The notes below the pieces were generated by a model, which ran no database searches, was not told the DNA's origin, and saw nothing but the letters and a program-made list of their open reading frames with translations. A DNA stretch of 64,000 bases, taken from Peristeroidobacter soli. GTDB lineage: Bacteria > Pseudomonadota > Gammaproteobacteria > Steroidobacterales > Steroidobacteraceae. Numbering within the stretch: position 1 is the stretch's first letter; each line of letters begins with the position of its first letter. The stretch spans positions 558,001 to 622,000 of the forward strand of contig NZ_RYEV01000006.1 of NCBI RefSeq assembly GCF_004138485.1, written 5' to 3'. The position numbers and the translations under genes are program-made. This document shows positions 36,154-45,476 of this stretch, in pieces.

Positions 36154-36489
36154 TCACGGGTCCGGACTGACGACCAGCACCAACGTGTCCTCGACCGACT
36201 GCTCGGCGTGCCTGCCTCCGGGCGGCACGACGTAACAATCGCCGGCTTTGATGAGCTCGGTGCCGCTGGCCGCGGTGACGCGCATGCAACCCTCGATCAC
36301 CATCACTTGAACCCACGACTCATGTCTGTGAGGTCTGATCTCGGTGCCTCGCGGCAAGCGATAGAAGGCGGAATAGATGCCATGCTCACCGTTCATGGTG
36401 CGGGCTTCCATCATGGGTGTGCCGCGCACGTCGACCTCCTTCCAATGCAACTGGTCGGAGTGAAAGATTTGAGTTTGCTCGGTACTCAT
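36154..36489 (-). CDS. Small cupin-domain protein
   Basis: A 111-aa single-domain cupin. Motif 1 is 'EIRPHRHESWVQVMVIEG' with metal His residues and motif 2 is 'KAGDCYVVPPGGRHAEQS'. Such small cupins act as isomerases, epimerases, metal-dependent dioxygenases or sensors; which applies here is unknown. It sits 5 bases after the serine hydrolase and 34 before the M19 gene in the same leftward operon. Confidence 0.88.
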   Translation of the reverse strand: MSTEQTQIFHSDQLHWKEVDVRGTPMMEARTMNGEHGIYSAFYRLPRGTEIRPHRHESWVQVMVIEGCMRVTAASGTELIKAGDCYVVPPGGRHAEQSVEDTLVLVVSPDP

Positions 36490-36494
36490 GTGCT

Positions 36495-37784
36495 TCAGGC
36501 GCGACGTAGCGCGCGTAGTGCGATATGCATGTGAGTGGGCGCACTGCCATCGCCGAGGAAGTTGACTTCCGTTTCGATTCCTTCGCGGCCGCTGCTGATG
36601 CGTGCGAGATAGCTTCGCCGCCCTGTCGGCTGCAGCTCGACGCGGTCGGGCGACAGATTCGAGGTCGCAAACAAACGCCCGTGCTCCGCTTGAACCTCAA
36701 ACGCGAACAACGGGCTCGTGTAGCGTCCGACCACTGTGTGCATATCCGTGTCGTGAGCTGTCGGCACCGTGACCGGCTGGGGCAAATTGAAGATGCGTCG
36801 AAACTCGGTGCGTCCGATTTCGGCACCGTTGGGGGTATTGGAAAGGAAGATGCCCAAGCGACGCTGGCCGGGGATTCCAAGCGCAAACGCGGAAGTTCCG
36901 CCCATGTGCGCAACCGTTCCCTGCTCGGCATCCACCGACCAGCCGAGCCCCCAGGATTTCGCCAGCACGCTGGGACCGGGCAGCCGAGCCTGCACACTGT
37001 GCATTTCCGCGAGCATGGCGGCGCCGATCCACGCCGGACCGCCGGGCTTGGCGGAGTCGTGGCCGCACATCACCGAAGAGATAATATGAGTGGCGTCGCG
37101 AATGCCCGAGGCGAAACTCGAACCGGCAGCTTCGAGAAACGGCCCGGTGTGCGGCCAGAGCGGTGCCGCGGTTGGAACACCATCCTTGAACATATAGTCG
37201 CTCGCGGTATTCGCGTCATCCGGTGCAACGACAAACACGGCGGTGCGTGCATCGAGCGGATCGATGATGCGATTGAGCACGCTGTCGCGCCAGGATCGCC
37301 CCGAGACTTGTTGGATGAGCGCGCCGAGCAATGCGTAGCCGGCATTGGTATAGGAGAACAACGTGCCCGGTGCTGCGATCGAGCCTTCCGCGGCAAGTCG
37401 GGCGATGATCTGCCCGGCGTCATCGAAGCGTTCGAACAGATCGACCAGCCCGGCCTGGTGCGCGAGCAGATGACGGATCGTGGTTGTGCCGTTGTCGCCG
37501 ATGCGAGCACTGAAGCCGGGCAGATGTTTGTCGATGGGATCGTCCAGACGCAGCCGGCCTTCATCCGCGAGCTGACAGACCAGAAAGGCGGTGATGAGCT
37601 TGGTCACCGATCCCCATTTGAAACGGGTATCGACGTCGACGGCGCCCTCGGCGTCGAGTCGGGGCCGCCCGACGGTGGCATAAGTGAACGTGCCGTTCTC
37701 GTATCTGCCGAGCGCGGCGGCGACCAACTCGTCGCGACGTGCGTCCAGGAGAGGCTGTAAATCGAGGGTATGCGAAGTTGTCAT
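36495..37784 (-). CDS. Serine hydrolase, class C beta-lactamase fold
   Basis: A 429-aa protein with SxxK (Ser59-Val-Thr-Lys62 in 'FKWGSVTKLI'), the Tyr-x-Asn motif in 'FSYTNAGYALLG' and the HxG motif in 'VAHMGGTSAF'. A C-terminal beta domain follows. No signal peptide is seen, unlike the homologous enzyme at 18610, so it may act in the cytoplasm on imported amides, esters or D-peptides. It overlaps the MFS gene by 4 bases, so the two are translationally coupled. Confidence 0.88.
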   Translation of the reverse strand: MTTSHTLDLQPLLDARRDELVAAALGRYENGTFTYATVGRPRLDAEGAVDVDTRFKWGSVTKLITAFLVCQLADEGRLRLDDPIDKHLPGFSARIGDNGTTTIRHLLAHQAGLVDLFERFDDAGQIIARLAAEGSIAAPGTLFSYTNAGYALLGALIQQVSGRSWRDSVLNRIIDPLDARTAVFVVAPDDANTASDYMFKDGVPTAAPLWPHTGPFLEAAGSSFASGIRDATHIISSVMCGHDSAKPGGPAWIGAAMLAEMHSVQARLPGPSVLAKSWGLGWSVDAEQGTVAHMGGTSAFALGIPGQRRLGIFLSNTPNGAEIGRTEFRRIFNLPQPVTVPTAHDTDMHTVVGRYTSPLFAFEVQAEHGRLFATSNLSPDRVELQPTGRRSYLARISSGREGIETEVNFLGDGSAPTHMHIALRALRRA

Positions 37785-39181
37785 TGTGCCTGCACCGCTG
37801 AAGCTGCTCCGGAAACCTGCCGACTGCGCAAGGAGAATGCCGCCAGCGCGGCGATCAGCATCGCAGCGGTGGCGATCACGAATCCCGTCAGGAAGCTCTG
37901 CGCGTTGGCTTCGACGTGGACAAAGCTGATGGTCACCTGTCCGCCGATGGCGGCGCCGATCATCTTGAGGACATAGACGAGTCCGCCGATGCTGGCGACG
38001 CGGTCGGGCGGCACGATGGAACCGACCAGATCGAACGTTTGGGTCAGGATCATGCCGATGCCAAAGCCGAGCGCGGCAGTGGCGGTGGCGACGATCCAGA
38101 TATTCGGGGCGAAGGCGAGCGTGAGTGGTGCGAGCGTGGCGAAGACGCTGCCTGCGATCATCACCACGGCAGCGCCCAGACGCTTGCGCAACGGCGCTAC
38201 AAACATTGGCGCGAGAATGCTGGCCAGACCGAAGGGCGCGAGCGCGTAGGCGGCGGCGGACTCATTCAAGCCCAGGCCGCCGGTGCCGGTTGGCGATACG
38301 ATCAGGAGCGGCACGAGCACGAACGCGGCGAAGGTGCCGAAGCCGGTCGCTGCTTGAATGATGGCCGTGCGACTGATCGCCGGATCGCGAAGCAGCCTGA
38401 GGTCGATGATCGGCGAGGGAGTACTGAGCGAGCGCCGGATCCATAGCAGTGTCACGACGATGGCGCTGGCGAGCAGGCCAAGCACTAGCGGCGCGCTCCA
38501 GCCAGCGCTCTCCACGAGAGTGACAGCGATGAGGCCGGACAGGAGTGCCGCAGCGAGCAACGATGCGCCCAGCCAGTCGATTTCGTCCAGGCGTCGCTGT
38601 GACGCCGCCGCTCGCGGAGAGCCTTTCAAGCTGAGGATTGCGGCGAGCACGATGATTACATTCGGTACCAGCGCGATCCAGAAGAGGCCGCGATAATCCG
38701 TCCACCGCAGAACGACGCCCGCGAGCAGCAGCCCTGCTGCGGTACTGATCGCGGCTGCGAGCATCAACGGTGCGGTGCTGAGTTTCGAGCGATCCACACT
38801 CGCCGCGCTCAGCATGGCGACGGACAGCGGGACCAGCGCCATGCCGAGTCCTTGGAGCGCCTGACCCGCCAGCAAGGTTTCGAAGCTACCACCGAACAGC
38901 GCAAGCGCGATCCCAACGGTGATTGCTACGAATACCGCGGCGAGAACTTCTCTACTGCCGAAGATATCGGCGAGGCGGCCGAGCAAAGGCAGCGACACCG
39001 CGGCGGACAGCGTCAGCGCTGTGAATACCCACGTCACCTGCGAGGGCGTGAGGTCGAGCGCCGTGCGAATCGACGGCAGTGCCGGCACCAGCATGGTCTC
39101 GAGCGTCGCGTTTACGAATACCGCGACGATGCAGATCAGCTGCCAGCGCAACAGATCGGACTTTATTGTGGCGTTCGTCAT
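37781..39181 (-). CDS. MFS transporter, DHA2 (14-TMS) family
   Basis: A 466-aa membrane protein with about 14 helices. 'FVNATLETMLVPALPSIRTA' in helix 1 and 'SLPLLGRLADIFGSREVLAA' (motif A) match drug-proton antiporter family 2. Despite the family name, its operon (TonB receptor, serine hydrolase, cupin, M19) suggests movement of the operon's substrate or product. Start ATG 39181 (MTNATIK) was preferred to a 24-base longer form. The gap to the TonB receptor stop is 69 bases. Confidence 0.9.
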   Translation of the reverse strand: MTNATIKSDLLRWQLICIVAVFVNATLETMLVPALPSIRTALDLTPSQVTWVFTALTLSAAVSLPLLGRLADIFGSREVLAAVFVAITVGIALALFGGSFETLLAGQALQGLGMALVPLSVAMLSAASVDRSKLSTAPLMLAAAISTAAGLLLAGVVLRWTDYRGLFWIALVPNVIIVLAAILSLKGSPRAAASQRRLDEIDWLGASLLAAALLSGLIAVTLVESAGWSAPLVLGLLASAIVVTLLWIRRSLSTPSPIIDLRLLRDPAISRTAIIQAATGFGTFAAFVLVPLLIVSPTGTGGLGLNESAAAYALAPFGLASILAPMFVAPLRKRLGAAVVMIAGSVFATLAPLTLAFAPNIWIVATATAALGFGIGMILTQTFDLVGSIVPPDRVASIGGLVYVLKMIGAAIGGQVTISFVHVEANAQSFLTGFVIATAAMLIAALAAFSLRSRQVSGAASAVQAQ

Positions 39182-39250
39182 CGACGCTCCCCGGCAGACA
39201 AACAAACTGCCGCATGCGAACGTGCGCTCGCATGCGGCATCGATGGCAGG

Positions 39251-41431
39251 TTAGAACTGCGTCCGCAGCGACACACCAAACGTGCGTGGCCGCATCATTG
39301 CCACGGACGGTTGTCCGGAAGCGGTGATTGCCGACAGCTCGCCGCGTTCGTTGCTCACGTTGTAGACGAACAATTGCAGGTCGACCGCGCCGAGTGTGAG
39401 TCCGCCACGCACGTCGACACTGGTGTACGCAGGCAGATCGTGGCGCAGGGGAGCCAGGCTGAAGGTCGTGTCACGCTCTGAAACGTATCGCAACGAGGCA
39501 CCGATCGTCGGTCGCAGCGTACTCGACGAGAACTCATAGTCCGCATCGACCGCGGCGGTGAACTCGGGGACGTTCGGCAGCGAATCGTCTTTCGCGGCGT
39601 AGAGATTCGGATCCGCCCGGGACAGCGACGCGTCCTGATAGGCAAAGCTGCCACTGAAACGCAAATCATCGATCGGACGCGCGACCGCGGCGAGCTCGAA
39701 GCCATCGATGGTGGCCCGGCCGGAATTGCGCATGCCGCCCAGCGGATTGGTCAGATCGAACACTTGAATATCGGACCAGTCGACGTGGTACACCGCTGTA
39801 TCGAGCGAGTAGGCGCGATCGCTGCTCTCGATCCGGTAGCCGATTTCGTAGCTGTGCAACGAATCGGACTCGAAGGTCGAGGGCGTGCCGGGCAGCACCA
39901 CGAAATTCGGGCCGCCCGGGCGATAGCCGGTGGCATAGCGGACGTACAGCGTGGAATGTTCGTTGAAGCTGTAGCGCGCGTTGGCCAGATAGGTGGTGAC
40001 GTTTTCATCCGAGCTGGCCGGGAAATAGCCCGTGAAAGGTTCGAGCAGCAGCCCGCTGAGGGTCTGGTTGTAGGTCTGATCGATGGTCGAATAGCGAGCC
40101 CCCGCCGTGACATCGAAACGATCGGTGAGATGGAAGGTCAAGTCGCCGAAGAACGCCAGTTCTTCATAGGTCGACGGCGCGTCGATGAGGGCCAGCGGCA
40201 TGCCGAAAGCCGAGATGTAGTTTGGCGCGGGCGCGCCCGAGACGTCCTCGAGCACGGTCGCTGAGGCTCGGGTGCTGTCTTCGTCCGTGTAGAACCCGCC
40301 GAGGATCCAATCGACACGATGCTTGCCGCTGGAGGCGAGGCGGATCTCTTGCGTGAACTTCTCCGTGCGCGGCCGATCGGTGAGGCCGATGCCGCCGTAG
40401 GGCAGTCCGACCGAGGCGAGCAGTGGCACGAACGAAGGCGACAGGTCGGTCACGTTCTTGGTATCGGTTTCCTGATAGCTGGAAATGCTGGTCAGGGTGA
40501 CGCCACCGAAATCGTAGCTGACGGTGCCGGCGAACAATTGAAACGTCTGATCGAAGGGCTCGGCGATGGGACGAACCTGGCTCAGATCGTCGACCACGGG
40601 GCGAGCGTTCGGCTCGGGAGTGAAGTCGACGGTGCCGGTGCCGTCGCGTTGGATATCCTGCAACTCGGCGACCAGCCGGATCGACAACGCCTCCGTCGGT
40701 TTCATCAGGAAATCGGCGCGCAGACCGCTGAGGTCGGCCTGGTTCACGTCTTTGTCACGGTTGCTCGGATTGTCGACGAAGCCGCCGTCGTGCGTGTAGA
40801 ACCCGCTGAGGCGCAGCGCGGCCACGTCCGTCACAGGAATGTTTACTGCCAGCGCACCGTTGTAGGAGACACCGCCGTCCTCGGTGCTGGAGATTCCGGA
40901 ATTGGCGCTGCCGCTGAACTGCGTGGCATCGGGTTCGACTGTCACATACTTGATCAGGCCGCCCATCGAGCTTGCGCCGTAGAGCGTGCCTTGCGGTCCA
41001 CGCAGGACTTCGATACGTGACACGTTGAAGAGCGAGCCGTCCGAGCCGTAGTGCGAGTTGCGCCCGAAGCCGCTGCTCGACCCATAGGGCACTTCATCGA
41101 CATACGTGCCCACCGTCGCGCTGACATCGACGCCGCCAACGGTGATGCCGCGCAGAGAAATCTGGTTTTCACCAGCGCCGCGCGTGGAGAGAGAAATGCC
41201 CGGCACGGCGCTCGCCAGTTCTCGCAGCTGAGTCACGCCCGAGCGACTGAGGTCGTCGGCGGAGAGCACGGAAACTGCTTGAGGCACGTCGATCAGGCGT
41301 TCGGCGCGTCTTTGCGCCGTCACTACGACCTCCTCCAATTGATTGATGTCGGATGCGTTTTGGGCGTGAGCCGCGGCGCCGATCGCCAGCGTCGATGACA
41401 GCACGCAAGCCAGTTGACGTGACCTCTTCAT
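39251..41431 (-). CDS. TonB-dependent receptor
   Basis: A 726-aa outer-membrane receptor: signal peptide 1-24 (ends 'AAAHAQ'), TonB box 'LEEVVVTAQRR' (about 32-42), plug (about 45-160, 'VPQAVSVLSADDLSRSGVTQ', 'VLRGPQGTLYGASSMGGLI'), then the barrel ending 'PRTFGVSLRTQF'. It belongs to the FecA/FyuA-like 'pesticin-type' group common in substrate-rich catabolic clusters. AGGA lies just before ATG 41431, and a GntR-type palindrome lies 24-42 bases upstream. It is the first gene of a leftward operon reaching 34950. Confidence 0.95.
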   Translation of the reverse strand: MKRSRQLACVLSSTLAIGAAAHAQNASDINQLEEVVVTAQRRAERLIDVPQAVSVLSADDLSRSGVTQLRELASAVPGISLSTRGAGENQISLRGITVGGVDVSATVGTYVDEVPYGSSSGFGRNSHYGSDGSLFNVSRIEVLRGPQGTLYGASSMGGLIKYVTVEPDATQFSGSANSGISSTEDGGVSYNGALAVNIPVTDVAALRLSGFYTHDGGFVDNPSNRDKDVNQADLSGLRADFLMKPTEALSIRLVAELQDIQRDGTGTVDFTPEPNARPVVDDLSQVRPIAEPFDQTFQLFAGTVSYDFGGVTLTSISSYQETDTKNVTDLSPSFVPLLASVGLPYGGIGLTDRPRTEKFTQEIRLASSGKHRVDWILGGFYTDEDSTRASATVLEDVSGAPAPNYISAFGMPLALIDAPSTYEELAFFGDLTFHLTDRFDVTAGARYSTIDQTYNQTLSGLLLEPFTGYFPASSDENVTTYLANARYSFNEHSTLYVRYATGYRPGGPNFVVLPGTPSTFESDSLHSYEIGYRIESSDRAYSLDTAVYHVDWSDIQVFDLTNPLGGMRNSGRATIDGFELAAVARPIDDLRFSGSFAYQDASLSRADPNLYAAKDDSLPNVPEFTAAVDADYEFSSSTLRPTIGASLRYVSERDTTFSLAPLRHDLPAYTSVDVRGGLTLGAVDLQLFVYNVSNERGELSAITASGQPSVAMMRPRTFGVSLRTQF

Positions 41432-41454
41432 TGCTAGTCCTCCCCGTGTGTATT

Positions 41455-41473
41455 TTTGGAGACTTTATCCAAT
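41455..41473. promoter_or_regulatory. ATTGGATA-type operator before the leftward TonB-receptor operon
   Basis: TTGGA (41456-41460) and TCCAA (41468-41472) are perfect inverted arms 7 bases apart. Read on the minus strand the site is ATTGGATAAAGTCTCCAAA, matching elements at 41619, 46225, 48740 and 49975. It lies 24 bases before the receptor start codon. Confidence 0.65.
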
Positions 41474-41618
41474 ATCATTTTTTCACCGCGGATCGCAAAT
41501 GATTCGATGCTGTGCAGCAGATAACGGCTGCATCGTGGAACTGAAGACTATCGAGCCGCATCAACAGGGCTCAGCCAGCGCTGGTGTTTTAGATCACTCC
41601 CAGTACAATAGCGGCACT

Positions 41619-41637
41619 AATGGATTTTGTATCCAAT
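41619..41637. promoter_or_regulatory. ATTGGATA-type operator before the reductase-oxidase-dehydrogenase operon
   Basis: Minus-strand reading ATTGGATACAAAATCCATT, with TGGAT/ATCCA inverted arms. It lies 56 bases before the GTG start at 41693, divergent to the site at 41455, so the 261-base region between the two operons carries one element per operon. Confidence 0.65.
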
Positions 41638-41692
41638 AACGAGAGAATCTGATGGGATCAAGTGATCGCGCCGGCGTACTCAGGGGCAGGCG

Positions 41693-42637
41693 GTGAGCCC
41701 GCCTCATTTCGATAGCGCCGCGCTGAACCGGCTGCTGCAGACGCCGGCGCTCATCGAGGCCTTGGCGGACGCGTTCCGGCGCCCGGCCCAGGTTCCGCTT
41801 CGTCAGAATTTGAAGGATGGCAGTCGCGAGCTGTTGATCATGCCCGCCATCGCCAATGGTCTGGCCGGCGTCAAACTGCTGACCATCGTGCCGGAGAATC
41901 GAGAGACGCCCCGGCGGGTGATCGACGGCTTGTTCATTCTTCTGGACATGAAGAACGGGGGCGCGGTTGCGACCATGGATGCGAGCAAGCTCACTGCGCG
42001 TCGTACCGCCGCAATCTCCGCATTGGCGGCCCGTCAGCTTTCTCGAAGCGCCGCGAGCACTCTGCTGATCGTGGGGGCCGGGCATCTCCCGCCCTATCTG
42101 GCGGAGGCCCACGCCAGCATTCGACCCATTCGTAACATTCTGGTGTGGGCGCGCGATCCCGATAAGGCGGCGCGCTGTGCGGAGGAAATTCGTCGGCGCT
42201 TGCCGGGGCTCACGATTGAAGTCGCACGCCGACTTGCGCCAGCCGTGGCCGAAGCGGACATTGTCTCGGCGGCCACGCGTGCCACCGAGCCGCTGATCAT
42301 GGGCGAGTGGCTGCGCCCCGGCGTGCACGTGGATCTGGTGGGCGGCTATCGGCCCGATATGCGCGAGATCGACGATGTGGGAATCGCTGCCGCCGAGATT
42401 TATGTCGACGATGTCGCTGCGGCGCTGGCTGAAGCGGGCGATCTACGCTCGCCGATCGAACGAGGCATCATCGGTCGTGAGGCGATTCGTGGCGGGCTGG
42501 CTGAGTTACTCACACGAGACCCGGCGGTTCGTCACCGACCGGTGACACTGTTCAAGGCGGTAGGCACCGCGCTGTCCGATCTGACCGCAGCCGCGTTGGC
42601 TTGGCATTCCCATCATGGGGGATGCGATGAACGATGA
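41693..42637 (+). CDS. Ornithine cyclodeaminase / mu-crystallin family protein (possible ketimine reductase)
   Basis: A 314-aa NAD(P)-dependent family member: 'MPAIANGLAGVKLLTIVPEN', 'DGLFILLDMKNGGAVATMDA', 'LTARRTAAISALAARQLSR', 'LIVGAGHLPPYLAEAH' (a Rossmann region with GAGHLPP in place of GxGxQA) and 'GVHVDLVGGYRPDMREIDD'. Family members include ornithine cyclodeaminase, alanine dehydrogenase and delta1-piperideine-2-carboxylate (ketimine) reductase. The pipecolate-type oxidase and ALDH7 gene behind it favour the reductase role, which is inference. GTG 41693 follows AGGGGCAGG. Confidence 0.85.
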   Translation: MSPPHFDSAALNRLLQTPALIEALADAFRRPAQVPLRQNLKDGSRELLIMPAIANGLAGVKLLTIVPENRETPRRVIDGLFILLDMKNGGAVATMDASKLTARRTAAISALAARQLSRSAASTLLIVGAGHLPPYLAEAHASIRPIRNILVWARDPDKAARCAEEIRRRLPGLTIEVARRLAPAVAEADIVSAATRATEPLIMGEWLRPGVHVDLVGGYRPDMREIDDVGIAAAEIYVDDVAAALAEAGDLRSPIERGIIGREAIRGGLAELLTRDPAVRHRPVTLFKAVGTALSDLTAAALAWHSHHGGCDER

Positions 42638-43910
42638 TCCGCGCTCGCACGGGCTCTGGGAGAGCTCGGCGCCGGCGGCGCCTGCAACCCGTGAGCTCGA
42701 GGGCGATCTGCAAGCGGATGTCGTGATTCTGGGCGCCGGTTTCACTGGATGTTCAGCGGCGCTGCATCTTGCGCAGCGAGGCGTCCGCGCCATCGTTCTG
42801 GAAAAAAACGACATTGGCTTTGGTGGCTCCGGTCGGAATGTCGGGCTGGTCAATGCGGGCATGTGGGTGATGCCCGATGAGTTGCCGCGCGTGCTTGGCG
42901 CCGAGTATGGTGAACGCCTGCTCACGCAGCTGGGCGAAGCGCCCTCGGTGGTGTTCGATCTCATCGAGCGATTCGCGATCGATTGTGAGGTGACGCGCAC
43001 TGGCACGTTGCATTGTGCAGTGGGACGGCGCGGGCTCGAGGAAATCAAGGAGCGGGCGCGCCAGTGGCAAGCTCGCGGTGCCGATGTGGTGTTGCTGGTC
43101 GGCAAAGAAGTCGAGCGCCTGGTCGGCACTCAGCGGTATGAGGGCGCATTGTTGGATCGGCGCGCGGGAACGATACAACCGCTGGCCTACGTGCGTGGTC
43201 TGGCAAAGGCTGCAATTGAACTTGGCGCGTCCGTGTTCATCCGGTCCGCAGCGCTGCGGAGGGAAGATGTTTCCGGCCGGTGGAAGATCAGCACCGCGCG
43301 TGGCAGCGTCACGGCGGGTTGCGTGCTCCTGGCCACCGATGTTTATTCCACGGACATTGGCGCCGCAATCAAGAACGAGCAGGTGAGATTGCCGTACTTT
43401 CAGCTGGCCACGGCGCCGTTGAGTGAACGGGTGCGCCAATCGATTCTTCCCGAGCGACAGGGCGCGTGGGATACCAAGCAGATCCTTTCTTCCTTCCGTC
43501 TCGATCGATCGGGCCGCCTCATCTTCGGTAGCGTCGGCGCCTTGCGTGGCGGCGGTGCGCAGATTCACAGAGACTGGAGCCGTCGGGAGCTGATACGTCT
43601 GTTTCCGCAGCTTGGCGATGTAGCGATCGACCACGAGTGGTTCGGCATGATCGGCATGACTGCCGATGCGCTGCCAAGGCTGCACATCCACGACCGACAG
43701 GTATTTTCGATCAGCGGCTACAACGGGCGCGGCATCGGCCCGGGTACTGTGATGGGTCGCAACCTGGCGCGACTCGCGCTCGGCGATGTCTCTATTCACG
43801 ATCTTCCTTTGCCGGTCACCGACGTGTCGCCTGCAAGCTTACGCACCGTCAAGGAAGCCTTTTACGAAGTGGGTGCCCAGCTTGCGCATTTCACCGGTGC
43901 CCGCATTTAG
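42627..43910 (+). CDS. FAD-dependent amine/D-amino acid oxidase, possible pipecolate oxidase
   Basis: A 427-aa DAO-family flavoprotein. 'DVVILGAGFTGCSAALHLAQ' is the FAD Rossmann motif. 'DIGFGGSGRNVGLVNAGMWV' is the conserved GxSGRNxG loop of glycine, sarcosine and pipecolate oxidase relatives. 'ISGYNGRGIGPGTVMGRNLA' is the C-terminal FAD contact. ATG 42627 follows GGGGGA and overlaps the preceding gene; ATG 42615 is an alternative. With an ALDH7 gene 24 bases downstream it fits L-pipecolate oxidation to delta1-piperideine-6-carboxylate, but other cyclic or secondary amines remain possible. Confidence 0.87.
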   Translation: MNDDPRSHGLWESSAPAAPATRELEGDLQADVVILGAGFTGCSAALHLAQRGVRAIVLEKNDIGFGGSGRNVGLVNAGMWVMPDELPRVLGAEYGERLLTQLGEAPSVVFDLIERFAIDCEVTRTGTLHCAVGRRGLEEIKERARQWQARGADVVLLVGKEVERLVGTQRYEGALLDRRAGTIQPLAYVRGLAKAAIELGASVFIRSAALRREDVSGRWKISTARGSVTAGCVLLATDVYSTDIGAAIKNEQVRLPYFQLATAPLSERVRQSILPERQGAWDTKQILSSFRLDRSGRLIFGSVGALRGGGAQIHRDWSRRELIRLFPQLGDVAIDHEWFGMIGMTADALPRLHIHDRQVFSISGYNGRGIGPGTVMGRNLARLALGDVSIHDLPLPVTDVSPASLRTVKEAFYEVGAQLAHFTGARI

Positions 43911-43934
43911 CATCAGCGACGAGGCCGTTCGTTC

Positions 43935-45455
43935 ATGACCACTGCATTACGGATCGAAACACACACTCTTCTGAAACAACTGGGCGTCGATGCTGAATTG
44001 CTCCAGGGCGGCACGCTCGCGGTCAGATCGCCGGTCACCGGCGAGGCAATCGCCGAAGTGCACCAGACCAGCACTGCTGAAGCCGAGAGATTCATCGCCC
44101 AGGCCGACGAGGCGTTTCAACACTGGCGCATGGTGCCAGCGCCTCGACGCGGCGAGTTCGTGCGACAACTCGGTGAGGAATTGCGCGTGCACAAGCAGGC
44201 GCTCGGCAGGCTGGTGTCGATCGAGGTCGGCAAAGCCATCTCCGAAGGCCTGGGCGAAGTGCAGGAAATGATCGATATCTGCGACTTCGCGGTGGGGCTG
44301 TCGCGCCAGCTCTATGGCCTGTGCATTCCCTCGGAGCGACACGACCATCGCATCACTGAGCAATGGCATCCCATCGGGCCGGTCGGCGTCATCTCGGCGT
44401 TCAACTTTCCCGTAGCGGTGTGGAGTTGGAATGCTGCCCTGGCCTTTGTCTGCGGCAACAGCGTGCTCTGGAAGCCCTCGGATAAGACTCCGCTGACGGC
44501 GCTTGCAGTACATGCGCTGGTTGAGCGCGTGATGTCACGTTTCGGTGAAGATGCGCCGCGCGGCCTGTCGAGCGTATTGATCTGCGGCCGTGCAATCGGC
44601 CAGCTGTTGGTCGACGATCCGCGCATCCCTGTCGTTTCAGCCACCGGCTCGACTCGAATGGGGCGCGAAGTGGGAGCGCGTCTCGCGCAGCGTTTTGGCC
44701 GAGCCATTCTCGAGTTGGGCGGCAACAACGCCGCGATCGTGACACCCTCGGCGGATCTGGATCTGGTACTGCGCGCCGTTGCGTTCGGCGCCATGGGAAC
44801 CGCCGGTCAGCGCTGCACGACCCTGCGGCGTCTCATCGTCCACGCGGATGTCTACGATAAAATCGTGCCTCGGCTGATCGGTGTTTATGAAAAGGTCAGC
44901 GTCGGCGATCCGCTGCGCACGGATGCACTGGTGGGACCGCTGATCGATGGCGCTGCATACGAAGCAATGACCAAAGCGCTCGAGAGCGCACGCGCCGCCG
45001 GCGGCCGCGTTCATGGCGGCACGCGTGTCGATGTCAACGGCCCGGACTCCTTCTACGTTCGTCCTGCCTTGGTAGAGATGAAGGAGCAGGCGGCCTGCGT
45101 GCGTGAGGAAACATTCGCGCCCATTCTTTACGTACTCAAATATGAGAGCCTCGATGAGGCGATCAAGTTGCAGAACGCGGTCCCGCAGGGCTTGTCGTCA
45201 TCGATTTTCGCAACCGACATGCGCGAGGTCGAGCAGTTCCTGTCCGCCAGGGGCTCCGATTGCGGTATCGCCAATGTGAACATGGGCACCTCGGGTGCGG
45301 AGATCGGCGGTGCCTTCGGCGGCGAGAAGGAAACAGGCGGAGGCCGCGAGAGCGGTTCGGATTCCTGGAAGGCGTATATGCGCCGTCAGACGAACGCCAT
45401 CAACTACGGACGTTCGCTGCCGCTGGCGCAGGGAGTGAAATTCGAGGTCGAGTGA
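43935..45455 (+). CDS. amaB: ALDH7-family aldehyde dehydrogenase (alpha-aminoadipate semialdehyde dehydrogenase type)
   Basis: A 506-aa NAD-dependent aldehyde dehydrogenase with catalytic Cys294 in 'GTAGQRCTTLRR' and Glu260 in 'ILELGGNNAAIV'. 'WHPIGPVGVISAFNFPVAVW', 'NSVLWKPSDKTPLTALA' and 'GGEKETGGGRESGSDSWKAY' are typical of the antiquitin (ALDH7) group, which oxidises alpha-aminoadipate semialdehyde, the open form of piperideine-6-carboxylate. This makes the three-gene set a plausible lysine/pipecolate branch leading to 2-aminoadipate. The gene symbol is by analogy with Pseudomonas AmaB. The 3' end meets the convergent GntR gene through a short hairpin. Confidence 0.9.
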   Translation: MTTALRIETHTLLKQLGVDAELLQGGTLAVRSPVTGEAIAEVHQTSTAEAERFIAQADEAFQHWRMVPAPRRGEFVRQLGEELRVHKQALGRLVSIEVGKAISEGLGEVQEMIDICDFAVGLSRQLYGLCIPSERHDHRITEQWHPIGPVGVISAFNFPVAVWSWNAALAFVCGNSVLWKPSDKTPLTALAVHALVERVMSRFGEDAPRGLSSVLICGRAIGQLLVDDPRIPVVSATGSTRMGREVGARLAQRFGRAILELGGNNAAIVTPSADLDLVLRAVAFGAMGTAGQRCTTLRRLIVHADVYDKIVPRLIGVYEKVSVGDPLRTDALVGPLIDGAAYEAMTKALESARAAGGRVHGGTRVDVNGPDSFYVRPALVEMKEQAACVREETFAPILYVLKYESLDEAIKLQNAVPQGLSSSIFATDMREVEQFLSARGSDCGIANVNMGTSGAEIGGAFGGEKETGGGRESGSDSWKAYMRRQTNAINYGRSLPLAQGVKFEVE

Positions 45456-45476
45456 AGCGCCGGGCGCGGCGGCGCT
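45456..45476. terminator. Stem-loop between convergent ALDH and GntR genes
   Basis: AGCGCCG (45456-45462) and CGGCGCT (45470-45476) form a perfect 7-bp GC stem directly after the ALDH stop and overlapping the GntR stop. There is no T-tract on either strand, so it is only a possible terminator. Confidence 0.4.
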
